Source: Evernia prunastri
Taxonomy: Eukaryota; Ascomycota; Lecanoromycetes; Lecanorales; Parmeliaceae
Length of the DNA: 64,000 nucleotides
Assembly (NCBI GenBank): GCA_003184365.1
Contig: NKYR01000017.1
Coordinates: forward strand, 349,806-413,805
Direction: 5' to 3'
Shown: positions 45,449 through 57,000 of the stretch, in pieces
Position numbering within the stretch: position 1 is the first letter of the stretch
Layout of the letters: each line of letters opens with the position of its first letter
Notes under the pieces: generated by a model
Told to the model about the DNA's origin: nothing
Database searches by the model: none
What the model saw: only the letters and a program-made list of their open reading frames with translations
Translations under genes and position numbers: made by a program

Positions 45449-48266
45449 TTACTTCTTCGCCTCGAGCTTTTTCGTAAGGTCAGCAACTTGATTCTGGAGC
45501 AGGCTGACGGCGTTCTTGAGCGGGTTTTCCTTCTCAAGACTGATCTTCAAGACCTCCGTTCTCTTATTGGAATCCTCCCTCTCTTTCTTCAACTCCTTCT
45601 CGTGCCTCATCTCCTCATCCTTCCGCTCTTTTCTCTCCTTGTTCAGCTGGTTCTGTATGCCGCGGTTCCGAAGTTTAGCATCACCCGCTTCTTTGTTCGC
45701 AGCCGTCAGCTTTTTCTCCAGCTCCTTGACCTCCGGGTCCGCTTTGCGTCCCTGCTGGTCATGATCCATGGCATCCGTAGTGAGCTTGAGCTCGTCTTCC
45801 TTAGCTTTGACGGCTTCCTCACGGTCTTCGAGCTGCTTGACTCGAAGAGGACTGTTCTCGTTTTTGGCTTGCTGGAGTAGGCTCTCCAGCTTGAAGACCT
45901 TCCTCTCACTTTCCTCGAGCTTCAGTGCGGAAGCAGACATTTCGCGATCCAAATACGCTTGCCAATTTGGACGGACTCGGTCCTCGCCTTCCACACGATA
46001 CTTTTCGAAAGTGCTTTCAGAAGAGGAATCCATCTGCTCGAGGCTGGTCTTTCTCTCTTGCAAGGCGTTCATTTCGCTTGTCAATTTGTTGACCTCTTGT
46101 TTTGCCTCGTCTAGCTCCGTTGCTTGGGTGTTATATTGGGTTTGTAGGTCAGTGTAGGTATTGGCACCTTGACGAAGTCGATTGGTGAGATCGGTAACAT
46201 GTCCATCACAATTTGTGTGGAGGAGGCGGAATGTGTTGTAGTCCGTCTGCAGTCGTTGCAGCTCCAGCTGCATCATGCCTTCGCTCTGCTGCATTGTATT
46301 CAACAACTGCATATCCTCATTATGCTTGGTTTCCATCGTTGTCTGCTGTCCCAACACCTTTTCGTAGAGATTGTACAGCGCTTGGTACTCCCGATTTTTC
46401 TTGCTTATCGCCTCTCTGTGGGTCTCATTGTGGGCCTCATTGTTGGCCTCATTGTGGGCCTCCAGCTCGCTGATTCTGGCATTCTGGGTCTCTAATCGCC
46501 CTGCGCATTCGGCATGTTCGCGACGTAATTTTTCCAGATTGGTGTTTGCTGTCGTTAGGCGCCGAAGACTCTCTGCAGATTCTGGGGCTGGTTGTTCGGC
46601 AAGTTCAAGCATTGCCCGTTCAAGTTCAACTATCTCGGAGTTCTTTTGCTCGATACTTTCATCCAGCTCTTTGACTCTTGTCGTCCGTTGGCCCAACTGC
46701 CGCTCACGCTCGGCACCTACCTCACGTGCATCTGATAAATCTTTACGACTCTCAGACAATTCGTGGCGCAGATTCGAGATCTCTGTCGTCTTCTCCTCTC
46801 GAAGATTCTTGATTTCCTCAAATTTTGCGTCTAGCTCCTCGCCTGCCGTCACCTGCTCATCTTCAAAGTCTTTGACCTGCTTCTGAAGATCGTTGACCTT
46901 CTCATGACCTGCGATCAGCTCCTCTCGAAGGTCTTTGATCACTGTATCCTTTGCATCTATTTCTTCAGCACCTACAGTAGTGTAATTCGAGGCGGTTTGG
47001 GACCCGGTACTTGAGCCGTTCTCTGGATTTTCTGTTGAAGGAAGGGATGACTTGACGGCGTTGGACGTCGAAGAGCCATTCTTGCTGACGTTACCAAGAC
47101 GGCTTCCAAGGCGGCTTTCTCGGAGTCGCGCAATCGTCAGATCGCGTGCTGCGACTGTAGCCTCTAACTCAACAATTCTAGGACTTTGGTCCTTGAGACT
47201 GTATGCCCGTTCGGGCTCCGTGCAAGCACAACGTACTCCCCATGCAGGCTTGGGATCCGGGGTATAGCTGTTTAGGCGGTGCTTCGCCCAATACGCAGGG
47301 CTTCGCGAATTTTTCGTGAGCCGAGCCTGCAGCCACTTTTTCTCTTTCTCCGTCTTGATTCGCTCAGCGTCGAGCGTCTCCCTCAGAGCGCCGACGCACA
47401 TCTGCGACCTATCCAGGATATTCGTCTGGAGCTCGACCTCTCTCTGCAATCTATCCGATTGCTGCTCGTAGTACTCTGGGCGTTTCGCCGACATTCCGTA
47501 CAAATGGACCTCTGACAGAAGCTCCTCGTGTTTTTGCTTGAAAATTTTCAGGTCCTCAATCTCGTTGTGCTGGACGATGTTCTCTTCTGCGAGCTCAAAG
47601 TTCCTTTGCTCCAACCACGGAAGATCCTTGGAAGCTTTTGTGAGTTCGTCCCGGAGCACTAGGTTTGTTCCCATTGCTCGCTCATACATTGCCCCCATTT
47701 CTACCCAGGCACGTTGTGCGCCAACGAACTCCTTCACGGCGGCGTCTCGATCTTCGTTAGCAGCTTCGATAGGGTCTAAGCCTTTTTCGAAGCTGGACTG
47801 GCCGAACCACCAACTCAGTAAAAGGAGCAAGCTTATCAAAAAGCCAGTATAGGCGCATTTTTGGAGAAAGTACTTCAAATAGCCTTCAGCCTGTAGATCG
47901 AAGATGTTGGGCGCTGTGTTACTTACATCTTGAGTGTCTGTGTCGCGGAGATCAGGAATAAAGTGGAATGTGGTGCATAGTACACCATACTATAGAGGAT
48001 CTCGAGTCAGCGCCATTCTATTTACGTCAAGAACGGAGAAATGAAACAATTCCCGAGAGGAGAAAATTCCCTTTGCGGCCGAAGAAGTTTGACATTTGAC
48101 CTAAGTGACAAGACGGCTGTGCGGAGTAAAGGAACGTTCTGCTCTCGAGAGGTGGTACCTGACGCCAAGTTTCTACCAAACGGGAAGATGATGCTCGAAA
48201 TATACGTACCCAGGAATCTACGCCGGGTTCAAACCCCGAGGGTAAGCCGGAGAACTGGTTTCCCAT
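45449..48266 (-). CDS. Membrane-anchored long coiled-coil protein B
   Basis: Two exons (48210-48266, 45449-47989) give 865 aa. Exon 1 encodes MGNQFSGLPSGFEPGVDSW; the join continues YGVLCTTFHFIPDLRDTD, aligning with EVDSWWGIILTELGILDPFR of gene A. One membrane helix follows at about 63-81 (CAYTGFLISLLLLLSWWF). From ~95 onward the protein is coiled coil to the end (LLQNQVADLTKKLEAKK), resembling the gene A segment ALQDEVTRLSKELEERK. Unlike A it lacks a basic disordered tail. A 12-bp repeat at about 46420-46465 encodes NEAHNEANNEAHNETHREA. The 220-bp first intron is long and less certain. A GTAAGT...CTACAG stretch of 36 bp at 47891-47926 is in frame and stop-free, and I read it as coding. Confidence 0.72.
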
Positions 48267-49111
48267 GATAGGGCAATGTGCATGCAGGGGGTTTATGTGT
48301 AGGGAAATTGGTGTAAGTGCGGTTTTGCAACCCGTTCGCGAAGAGTCTATACGGACTCGAACTCAGGCTCACGTCGAGCAAGCAGTTGGTGTGTGTTAAG
48401 TAGGATGACGTTTTGATAGGTCGATGTCATCTGTAAGATGTGGAGTTGCGATATGTAATGAAGATGGTTGAGTGTTGGAAGCAAAGGTGCGCGTGTGGAT
48501 GTTGGAAGGAAGCAAATGTTCAGAAACTTTCATGAGTCATAAGTAGCAGATTTTGTGTGTTGAGAGGAGGTTGGCTCATGATCATCCTTCCGAGATTCAC
48601 TTTTGCGGCAAATGGTCAACACAATGGCTACTTGAATCGGTCCTCTGCACATTGTTCGCTTTCCCTACGGCCTCATACCTCTGCTTTGATTAAGCGAGCT
48701 TTATTCAAGTTATTGAAGGGCAGGCTTTCCTCATAGCTTGACATAGCTTCATCGTTTCACTCATGCGCTCTATGTTACTCCAAGCCAGGCACTCATTCCG
48801 CTGTTTGCGCTTTGCAGAAAGCCTTGGTCTGTTTCCATTATGAAACAACTTCTTTATTTCCGGAAATAGACCCCAAAGCCCCTTTGTCCTTTTTGCCCCT
48901 GGTCAAGACGACGTCGTTTATCCTTGTCCCTCGGAAGACAGCCGTCTTTCTTGGCGACAGTCACTGATCGAAACCTTAAATATGTAAATATCTTCTAGAA
49001 AGAGGCTTCTACCAATAGCGATAAGACGAGGGGTACGTGAACATACTGTTCGCATGCGGCTTACCTAGGACTTGAGGTCCAACCTGGCTTGGAGGAACGA
49101 AACAAAGTAAC
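48267..49111. other. Intergenic spacer
   Basis: This lies upstream of coiled-coil gene B and downstream of the E1-beta gene. No gene is seen. Confidence 0.5.
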
Positions 49112-50397
49112 TCAGAATTTTACTGTCCGTTTGATCGCATCATATATTCCTGTTACTTGTCAGCGATAGAATCCTGAGCTAACGTAAAAGCTTACTCATG
49201 ACATCTGGAATATTGAAGCGCTCAAAAGCCAGCCCCATATGGGTGGCCCAACCTCCAAGTCGTTGCACTGGAGCCTCTAGATGCAGGAAGGCACCTTCCT
49301 GTATCGAAGCTGCGATTTCAGCCCCTACCCCTGCGTTGATCATACTCTCATGCACTACAATCGCACGTCCTGTCTTTTGCACGCTCTGTAATACCGTGTG
49401 CCTGTCCCAAGGATACAAGGTCTGGAGGTCTAGTAGTTCGACGCTGATGCCAAAATCTTGTTCTGCTGCTGCAATGGCCGACGAACACAGATACAAAGGC
49501 TGTCCGTAAGACACTATTGTCAGGTCACTGCCTTCCTTCACAATTTCAGCTTGCGACAAAGGGATCTCGTATGCTTCTGTAGGCACTTGCTCCACCGCAG
49601 CACGATACAAAATCTTAGGTTCAAGAAAAATGACAGGGTCATTGCAGGCAATGGAAGCAAGCAATAACCCCTTGGCTTGGACAGGAGAACGAGGTAGTAC
49701 GACTCGTAAACCAGGAATATGCGTGAACAGAGCCTCCGGCGACTGGGAATGATACCTTGCAATAGATCAGCAGAGCTAGGTTCCCTAAGAGAAGACGATC
49801 TACATACAAAGCACCGTGGCCCACGCTCCCGCAAGGCATCCTAACTACCAAACCTCCGATATGGCCCCTGGTGTCTCCCTCCCTGTATCTCCATTTCGCC
49901 GCTTCATTGACTAATTGGTCAAATGCTGGATACACATAGTCTGCAAACTGAATCTCTGCGATTGGCTTCATCCCCTGCGCAGCACATCCAATCGCAAAGC
50001 CCACGATTCCTTGTTCGCTCAGAGGCGTATTGAATACTCGTTCTGAGCCGAATTCAGTAGCAAGGTCCATACTACAGCGGAAGACACCCCCAAACGCAAC
50101 ATCTTCGCCGAATACTAGCGTGCGTTCATCCGTGCGGAGGGAATGCTTGAGGGCGCCATTGATCGCCTGGAAGAGGTTTTGGCGGGTGAAGGAGGAGGTC
50201 TGTGGGCAGGCTGGGTTGGCACGAAAAGAAGAGGGATTATGATGGAGGAGAGGATGCGAGGAGTAGTCTATCGGGACGTTTAGACGGGCGTTTGGAGGAG
50301 TTGAGTAGGATCGGGAAAGCGGTACAACAATATGTCCTCTGTACCATTGTATTCGGGTGTAATACCTCAATGGCTTCAATGATACACGCGTACTCAT
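49112..50397 (-). CDS. BCKDHB: 2-oxoisovalerate (branched-chain ketoacid) dehydrogenase E1 subunit beta
   Basis: Three exons (49808-50397, 49196-49755, 49112-49149) give 395 aa. The N-terminus MSTRVSLKPLRYYTRIQW is Arg-rich, as in mitochondrial presequences. Conserved transketolase-like blocks follow: LFQAINGALKHSL, VFGEDVAFGGVFRCSMDLA, FGSERVFNTPLSEQGIVGFA (with the catalytic E in SEQGI), EIQFADYVYPAFDQLVNEAA, WRYREG, RMPCGSVGHGALYHSQSPEA, GLRVVLPRSPVQAKGLLL and IVVHESMINAGVGAEIAASI. The last 46-bp intron supplies the family ending MRIYDAIKRTV. It pairs with E1-alpha in the mitochondrial matrix complex that decarboxylates the ketoacids of Leu, Ile and Val. It is divergently paired with COX15. 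Confidence 0.96.
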
Positions 50398-50600
50398 CGC
50401 CACAGTAACAGGCCCATCTTTTTAAAGCAGAACCTGCAGCATAAGAGAGCAGAGGACGAGATGCTGACTGAGCGTTGTTGAAGTGGGGATAGACGCGGCT
50501 TTAGCTATAACCTAGCGGTTCCCGTCGGCGTTAATAGTTAGACGACAAGGATCTCCATCGGCGAGCAGTATCAATTTGACACCGAAAGCAAAGAGCTCCA
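50398..50600. promoter_or_regulatory. Divergent promoter between E1-beta and COX15 genes
   Basis: Only 203 bp separate the two start codons of these mitochondrial-protein genes. Shared regulation is possible but no site is identified. Confidence 0.6.
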
Positions 50601-52195
50601 ATGTCTTCCTTACTGCCTACTTTGCGACGGGTGGCTCCAAGGCTCACTAGACAGCTTTTTGAATGCTCACACCATCAATGTGTCCCTTGCGTGGCGAGGC
50701 GGCCCGATCTCTTCGCGGAGGCTTCTCCCAAGTATACGATAGCTTTCAAGTCTAGCACGAGACAAGTTTCATCAGCAGTTTCGGGCAGATTTTCACCGGA
50801 AACAGGCTCGTCATCACTTTTGTCATCCTCGAGCAGATCGAATGGACAGAAGTCAAAGAAAAGGAAACTTGGCTTCTTCCCCAACACCAGCGAGAAGTCA
50901 GTGGCGTATTGGCTTCTGGGAAGTGCCGCCAGCGTATTTGGGATCGTGGTATTTGGAGGCCTGACACGGTTGACGGAGTCTGGGTATGCTACATTTTTCC
51001 GCAATGTTTTGCAAGTTACTAATTGTTTCCAAGTCTAAGTATTACGGAATGGAAGCCAGTAACGGGCAGCCTACCCCCAAAAACCGAAGGGCACTGGGAG
51101 TCCGAATTCAACAAGTATCGGTCCTCCCCAGAGTTCAAGATGCTCAACCCGAACATGACTCTGTCAGAATTCAAATCGATTTATTATATGGAATGGACAC
51201 ACAGACTCTGGGGCCGCTTTGTTGGATTATCATTCGCTATCCCAGCGCTTTACTTCATTGCACGAAGAAAAGTCTCCAGGCCAATGGCATTAAGAATCAC
51301 AGGTATCGCAGGTCTCATAGGTTTTCAAGGGCTGCTTGGATGGTGGATGGTCAAGTCTGGGCTCAAGGACGACTTGTTTGCCACGGGAAGTCACCCGCGA
51401 GTGAGCCAGTATCGACTCGTTGCGCACTTGGGCACTGCGTTTCTTTGCTATTCTGCTATGCTTTGGAATGGCTTGTCTATCCTCCGTACGCATAAGCTCG
51501 TGGGCAATCTTCAGGTGGCAGAGGCCAATCTTCAAAGGCTAAGAAACCCAAGACTTCGCATCTTCAGGTTTTCTGTTGGGGCCCTTGCTGTGCTGGTTTT
51601 CATTACTGCCATGTCCGGCGGACTTGTTGCTGGTCTCGATGCGGGCCTGATATACAACGAGTTTCCCTACATGGGACTCGGGTTAACGCCTCCAAAGTCC
51701 GAGCTCTTCTCCGACTTCTACTCGCACACATCTGACAACAGTGATTTATGGTGGCGTAACCCACTCGAGAACCCATCTCTGGTGCAATTAGACCATCGAA
51801 TACTGGCAACCACCACTTTCACATCCGTGATGGCACTATGGGCTTACTCCAGATTTTCTCGCAATGTCCGGACCGTTCTGCCTAGGTCCGCCAGGAAAGG
51901 AGTTCATGGTGTTGTGGGATTCGTATTCCTGCAAGTAGTACTCGGCATCAGCACTCTGATCTATCTGGTTCCGCTGCCGTTAGCATCAGCACATCAAGCG
52001 GGTAGTCTGGCGCTACTGTCTTATGTCCTTGTACTGGGAAGCAGGTCTTGGCTGCCTAATCGACGGATGTCAACGCTCCTGGCCAAAAAAATCGCGACGG
52101 CTAGAATGACACCGAAGAGGTCGGTGACATCAAATCTACGCATGCATAAACAAAACAACACCTCCAAAGCAGAGCAGAAGGCTGCAGTGGTCTGA
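50601..52195 (+). CDS. COX15: Heme A synthase, mitochondrial
   Basis: Two exons (50601-50983, 51034-52195) give 514 aa; the 50-bp intron joins LTESG|LSITEW. The Arg/Ser-rich N-terminus fits a mitochondrial presequence. COX15 converts heme O to heme A for cytochrome c oxidase in the inner membrane. Visible features are eight or so hydrophobic helices and the conserved motifs GGLTRLTESGLSITEWKPVT, YMEWTHRLWGR (heme-ligand His), GFQGLLGWWMVKSGL, RVSQYRLVAHLGTAF (His), GGLVAGLDAGLIYNEFPYMG, VQLDHRILATTTF (His) and LASAHQAGSLALLS (His). The four histidines in the helices are the expected heme ligands. The C-terminal ~45 residues are a basic hydrophilic tail. Confidence 0.97.
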
Positions 52196-52773
52196 TGCGA
52201 GGTGCAACCACACCTTTTTCACTCTAGGCCGGTCAAATGGCGGCGCAAATTGTTCATTAAGCAGCAAGGCGCTACGGAAGTCACTTCGAGCGAGGTTTTG
52301 TCTGGCTCTGCTGAGTCCACCATTTCATCCACTGAAAGAACCATGCGCGAAGCCACGCGACAAGGTTGACCACTCAATGACACTGAAATGTGGATACACC
52401 ACGGATGGAAGGAAGGGCTTTACGGGAAACGCGTCCATATCTCCAGTGTATGAAGTGAGCAATCGCGAGAAATTTGCTTGGGAGAGGATATACACAATCA
52501 TGTACAAGGTTGACATCGTACTGGCGCAGAAAAGGGGAGCATAATTAGCATCTTGAAGGCAATGACTGGGAGCTTTTCCATCTACGGGCTTGAGCGGCTT
52601 TGGTTGGGCTCTGCCAATAAATTAAGAAACGGATTTGGGCGAGAAAAAATGCATCAAAGCGCTGGATAACGAGAAGTCACAGGCCGATGCTCTCAAAGCC
52701 CGCGTCCTTACACTGAAGTCCCCCCACAAGCTGTAGCATTCCGTAAAATGACCAATCGACCCGAACCCCACTC
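52196..52773. other. Intergenic spacer
   Basis: This is the 3' flank of COX15. No gene is seen. Confidence 0.5.
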
Positions 52774-52998
52774 ATGTCTCATCTCCTGCAAGGCTTAATG
52801 CCGATCACCTCGCCGATAGATACAGCTTTCCACAAGCTGATTCCAAAGGTCTGGGAAAAGTTGAAGAGCGGACCTGCGTCTAAGGTTGAGGCTTGGCACT
52901 TCGCTTACGGCTATCTTTTGGGAGCTGGGAGAAGCTGTGAGTTCTTGCAACATCAGAAAGTGGAACCATCCGCTGCCCTGTCATTGGTGCGAGACTGA
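52774..52998 (+). CDS. Possible small protein (74 aa), unrecognised
   Basis: This is a short ATG-started frame. The first ~50 residues (MSHLLQGLMPITSPIDTAFH, VEAWHFAYGYLLGAG) look protein-like, with an amphipathic character as in small mitochondrial membrane proteins. The end after GRS is doubtful: a GTGAGT donor sits there but I found no acceptor that extends the frame convincingly. It may be the first exon of a two-exon gene, or chance. Confidence 0.35.
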   Translation: MSHLLQGLMPITSPIDTAFHKLIPKVWEKLKSGPASKVEAWHFAYGYLLGAGRSCEFLQHQKVEPSAALSLVRD

Positions 52999-53737
52999 GA
53001 TTGAACGGGATAAGGACGCGCTGATGCGTCACATGGGCTGAAGGACGCGGTTTTTGGACGTGTTTTGTACGATGGGGCCCTGGGATTGGGAGACATGGAA
53101 GGATAGGAGGAAGTGGATGATATGGGTATATAAGGAAGCATGTTCCTCTGCATTTTCAGACCATCAATCGAATTAGCAGAATCGTATCTTGTACTGTTTA
53201 TTTCTCGCTGTGATATTTCGTGACGATCTGCGGAGCGGTTGAACTTGTGAAGCTCGATTCTAAAGTGAGTTCCTCCTTTTTTATAAACCTCACTTCGGCT
53301 CTTTTTTTTTCATCCACACTAGGTACGCAACTTGTCCTTCTAGAACATCATGGCTTGATTTAGTTTGTATCATACCGTACTCGTACTTGCTGTCGTATGC
53401 TTTCTACCCAGCCACGCGAAGTCTTTTTCTCAATAAAGAGCTCGTACGTCCCCTTTCTTTCCTTGTCATGTCAGACTCTACCCCGAGATTCGCTTCCACT
53501 CTGGCTACGTCTTCCGTTTCAAATGCTGCACTCCTGCCTTTCATGTATCCAGCTTCGTTGAGCCCACTCTCTCACTGCGGTCATTTTGAAGCTTCTACTC
53601 ACTTCACTGTTGTTCCGACTTGCCCTTTGTCACGAATCCGTTGAGAATGCTCAAGGTTTCCAGGCTGAAGCAGATTCCTAGCTTGATCCTCATTGCCTTT
53701 GTCCATCCTGCAAAGACAGCGACCTTACCTTACACAC
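52999..53737. other. Intergenic spacer
   Basis: This is the upstream region of the dynamin-like gene, partly pyrimidine-rich. No other gene is supported. Confidence 0.5.
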
Positions 53738-56576
53738 ATGGCACGCAAGATAATCAAACGTGAACAGCAAACCAGCCCCAAAATGCCAGACACCTTTGTG
53801 ATCGAGCATCCGACCAGCTCCGGTGATACCATTGCAGTCGAGTCTGATGCCACCATGACGGATGGTCAGGTAGATGAAGGCCATCAGACGAACCCTAAGC
53901 ACAGAAAGACTGGTAATTTATGCAAGTTCCCCCAACCACAATCTATAACGTCTAATTTTGCTTCCAGACCCGGTCTTCGCCACGAACAATCAGAACGCTC
54001 GCAATGGCAATCTTCCAAAGGGTGCCACCGAAGCTACTGATGGAGGTCTGCAAGTCCTTGGAAGAGGGGTCCGGAGACTCGTGCAGGCGATTAAGGAACT
54101 TCGCCATCTTGGCGTCGAAGATTTAGTACTTCCACTGCCCAAAATTTGCATGGTCGGCGACCAAAGCGCGGGCAAAAGCTCGTTGATTGAAGGTATCAGC
54201 GAAATAAAGGTTCCCCGAGGTCCCGGAACTTGTACACGCTGCCCACTCGAAATCAACCTCAGCGAGAGCGACGACCCTCTGGGACCGTGGAGATGCAAAG
54301 TGTCGCTTCACAAAAAATTCGTCTACGAGGGCAAACTTGGCACAGGGCGGGTGCTCGGAAAGAACGGCATCAAAACTGAAGGTGTTACACGTGGTCGGCC
54401 TCTTGGCCCGTGGCGCTCACAAGATAGTGAAGAGTTCCACTTTGCCACTCTTACGTCCAAGGACGATGTCGAGGATGTCCTCCATTTAGCTCAGCTGGCT
54501 ACTTTGAATCCCGGTAAACCATGGGAGAAATATCTTCCAGGCAACCCGAAACCTGATGAAGAGCATCAGGTCAAGTTCTCGCCTAACGTCGTCCGTCTCG
54601 ACATCTCTGGACCCGCACTACCCAATCTTTCCTTCACCGATTTACCAGGCGTAATCAGTGATGATGAGGATGTTTATCTCCTCGACCTCGTTCAGAATCT
54701 CGTCAAAGAGTACGTCAAGGCGGAGGACTGCATCAATGTTCTTGCCGTTCCCATGACGCATGATCTCGCAACTTCAAAGGCTTCGAGGCTGATTAGAGAC
54801 ATGGAGGCTCAAGATCGAACTGTTGGGTGTCTTACAAAACCCGACAGAATTCAAAGAGGAGAGTCATTGGACCAGTGGCTTGACATACTGAATGGCAAGG
54901 CTTTCCCTCTGGGATTCGGTTATCATATTATCAGAAACAACCCGAATACGCGTGTTGATCACTCGACTGCAAGGGTCGAGGAGCGAGCCTTCTTTGACAA
55001 TGAAGAACCGTGGACGACTGCACTTAGTGCGCACAGTCATCGCTTTGGGACACTGCAGCTGGTATCAGCTCTCTCTGAACGATTGACAGCACAGATTCGA
55101 ACAAGGTGAATAGTATCTTAGTAGTTCTTAGTTCCCACTAATCATATTGATAGTCTACCACGGATCGCAAATCAAGTGCAGCAAAAAGCCGAGCTTATCG
55201 ATGCAAAGATCCGAGAACTGCCAAAGCCTATAAATGGCAACTTACCTGCAATCGTGATGGCACAGCTTAACAATTTCCAAAGGGCAATTGAAAAACACAT
55301 TGACGGTGGATCACAAGTCAACTCGTTTCAGAGAGAATGGCATAGTCTCGCAAAGACCTTCCGCAAGGCCTTGGCTGATAGTCGTCCTGTACTTGTTGTG
55401 ATACCAAATCCCCAGACACCAAGTCACGGCCATGCATTTCGCGGCACTGGCTCCGGCAGCATGTCAGGAACACCAACACTGGCATCCAGGGGCAATGCCA
55501 CTCCAATCCCGATTGATTCGGACGATGATGACATACCTTGCGATCCAAGCCCAGTCATACGACGACCCGGGCAAAAGCGGCCGCTTGCTTCAGCACAGCA
55601 TACTCCAAACAAAATTCCACGAACCGTCAACTCGACACCTCCAGTATCCAGCTCAAGGCGCTTCGTACTCAAAGAAGTCCGTGACATCATTGAAGACGCG
55701 TATTTCGGAGGACTGCCAGATCGGGTTGATCCGAAAGCCACTGAAAGAATGATCGTGATGAGTATGACTCACTGGGAAAACCCAGTCAATGAGTTCCTCG
55801 AGGGCACGAAGGTGCTATGCAAGGAAATGATCTCTGAACAGATTCAGAAGGTCTTCGGTGAGTACGTAAAGACCCGGTTCTACGAAGAGGTCAAGTCAAT
55901 ATGGGAGTCGTTCTTCAAGCAAGCGATATCTCAACAACGTCAACTGATTATGCAGTTATTGAAGTGGGAATTGGCGAAGCCTAAGACTTTAAATGATGAA
56001 GCTTTCGGCCTGGCTGAAGCAAAGGCGCTCACATTGTTACAGATCAAGCGCCGCGAGACTCGTGCGGGCACTTATCTGGATGAACAGGAGGCCGTAACAG
56101 GGAAGATTACTACGGGGCAGGCCCGCATTGAGCGGATCTGTAAGGTCTCGGATGCTCAACTTGGACCGGACGAGTACAAAAAGGAGATAGGCGCTATGAG
56201 CGTGAGTTTTGTCTGCCGATTTATCGACCTTGCTAACCATGAGCTAGAGCGTCAAAGGCTACTATGAGTGTGCTTACTTCCGCTTTGTGGATGTTGTCTG
56301 TGCCAGCATTCATTGTGAATTATTCAACAAATGCCGCGATGAGCTTGCTAGCATAATGAAGGAGCAGTTCGGGGTCATTGAGGATGGAGGTGAGTCTCTG
56401 AAGCCAGCCTCCTCAAATTACGCTGACATTATCCAGCCTATGAACGTCTTGCTGCTCTTATGACCGTTAGTCCTAGAGATGAGGAGCGTCGTGCCCAGCT
56501 TAAGAAAGAGAAGGACACGATTCAGAAAGCACAGGAGCGTCTGAATGGTCTGTCGTTAGACAATCCGTATGAGTAA
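53738..56576 (+). CDS. Dynamin-family large GTPase (Mx/DLP-like)
   Basis: Five exons (53738-53912, 53968-55105, 55154-56201, 56248-56389, 56437-56576) give 880 aa with introns of 46-55 bp. The G domain begins near residue 120: KICMVGDQSAGKSSLIEGIS (G1), a G2-region Thr in GPGTCTRCPLEI, SFTDLPGVISDD (G3), VGCLTKPDRIQ (G4) and a following N-rich strand (IIRNNPNTRV). A stalk follows, then a polar insert with IDSDDDDIPCDPSPV and basic KRPLASAQHTPNKIPR, then further stalk helices. The C-terminus is GED-like (YYECAYFRFVDVVCASIHCE). Fungi carry many Mx-like dynamins of unclear role besides Vps1 and Dnm1; the insert and the divergent G domain place this one in that group. No PH or Pro-rich tail is present. 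Confidence 0.92.
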
Positions 56577-57000
56577 ATTATCGGCGCTGCAATAAGTCTT
56601 TCGCCGTCGTGCTTATTGTTAGGAGATTCAACTAGAGCTGTCAAATTCGTTCGCTTCGTTGAAGCTTTTGATAAGAGAAGCGGAGGATTGTGCTGAGGAC
56701 GTTGACCTCACTTTGAGGGATCTCTATCTCAGCTTGATTTAGGTAGATCAATAGTCTCGTTATGCATGTATCTCAATCGGATCTCAGCTCTTTGTAGAAC
56801 GATAATGCTGTAGTGCACTGTGCCGAGTGCAATTACTTGAAGCATTTGTGCCATACTCTCCGGGAATCAATTCGCACGTGACCTTAGATTTTCGCGTAGC
56901 CATTTATTGTTCGTGACTCAATTCAAATACTTTTTCCTCTTTCCTCCGTAACAGTTTGAATAGCGACCTTGACGAAACTGCTGCGGGTCATCAAACGCTC
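56577..57000. other. Intergenic spacer
   Basis: This holds the 3' flank of the dynamin-like gene and the KRS1 promoter. No gene is seen. Confidence 0.5.

Noticed and set aside
48225..48245. tRNA T-arm-like sequence GGGTTCAAACCC
   Set aside because: No acceptor, D or anticodon arms fit around it; it encodes GFEPG in exon 1 of coiled-coil gene B.
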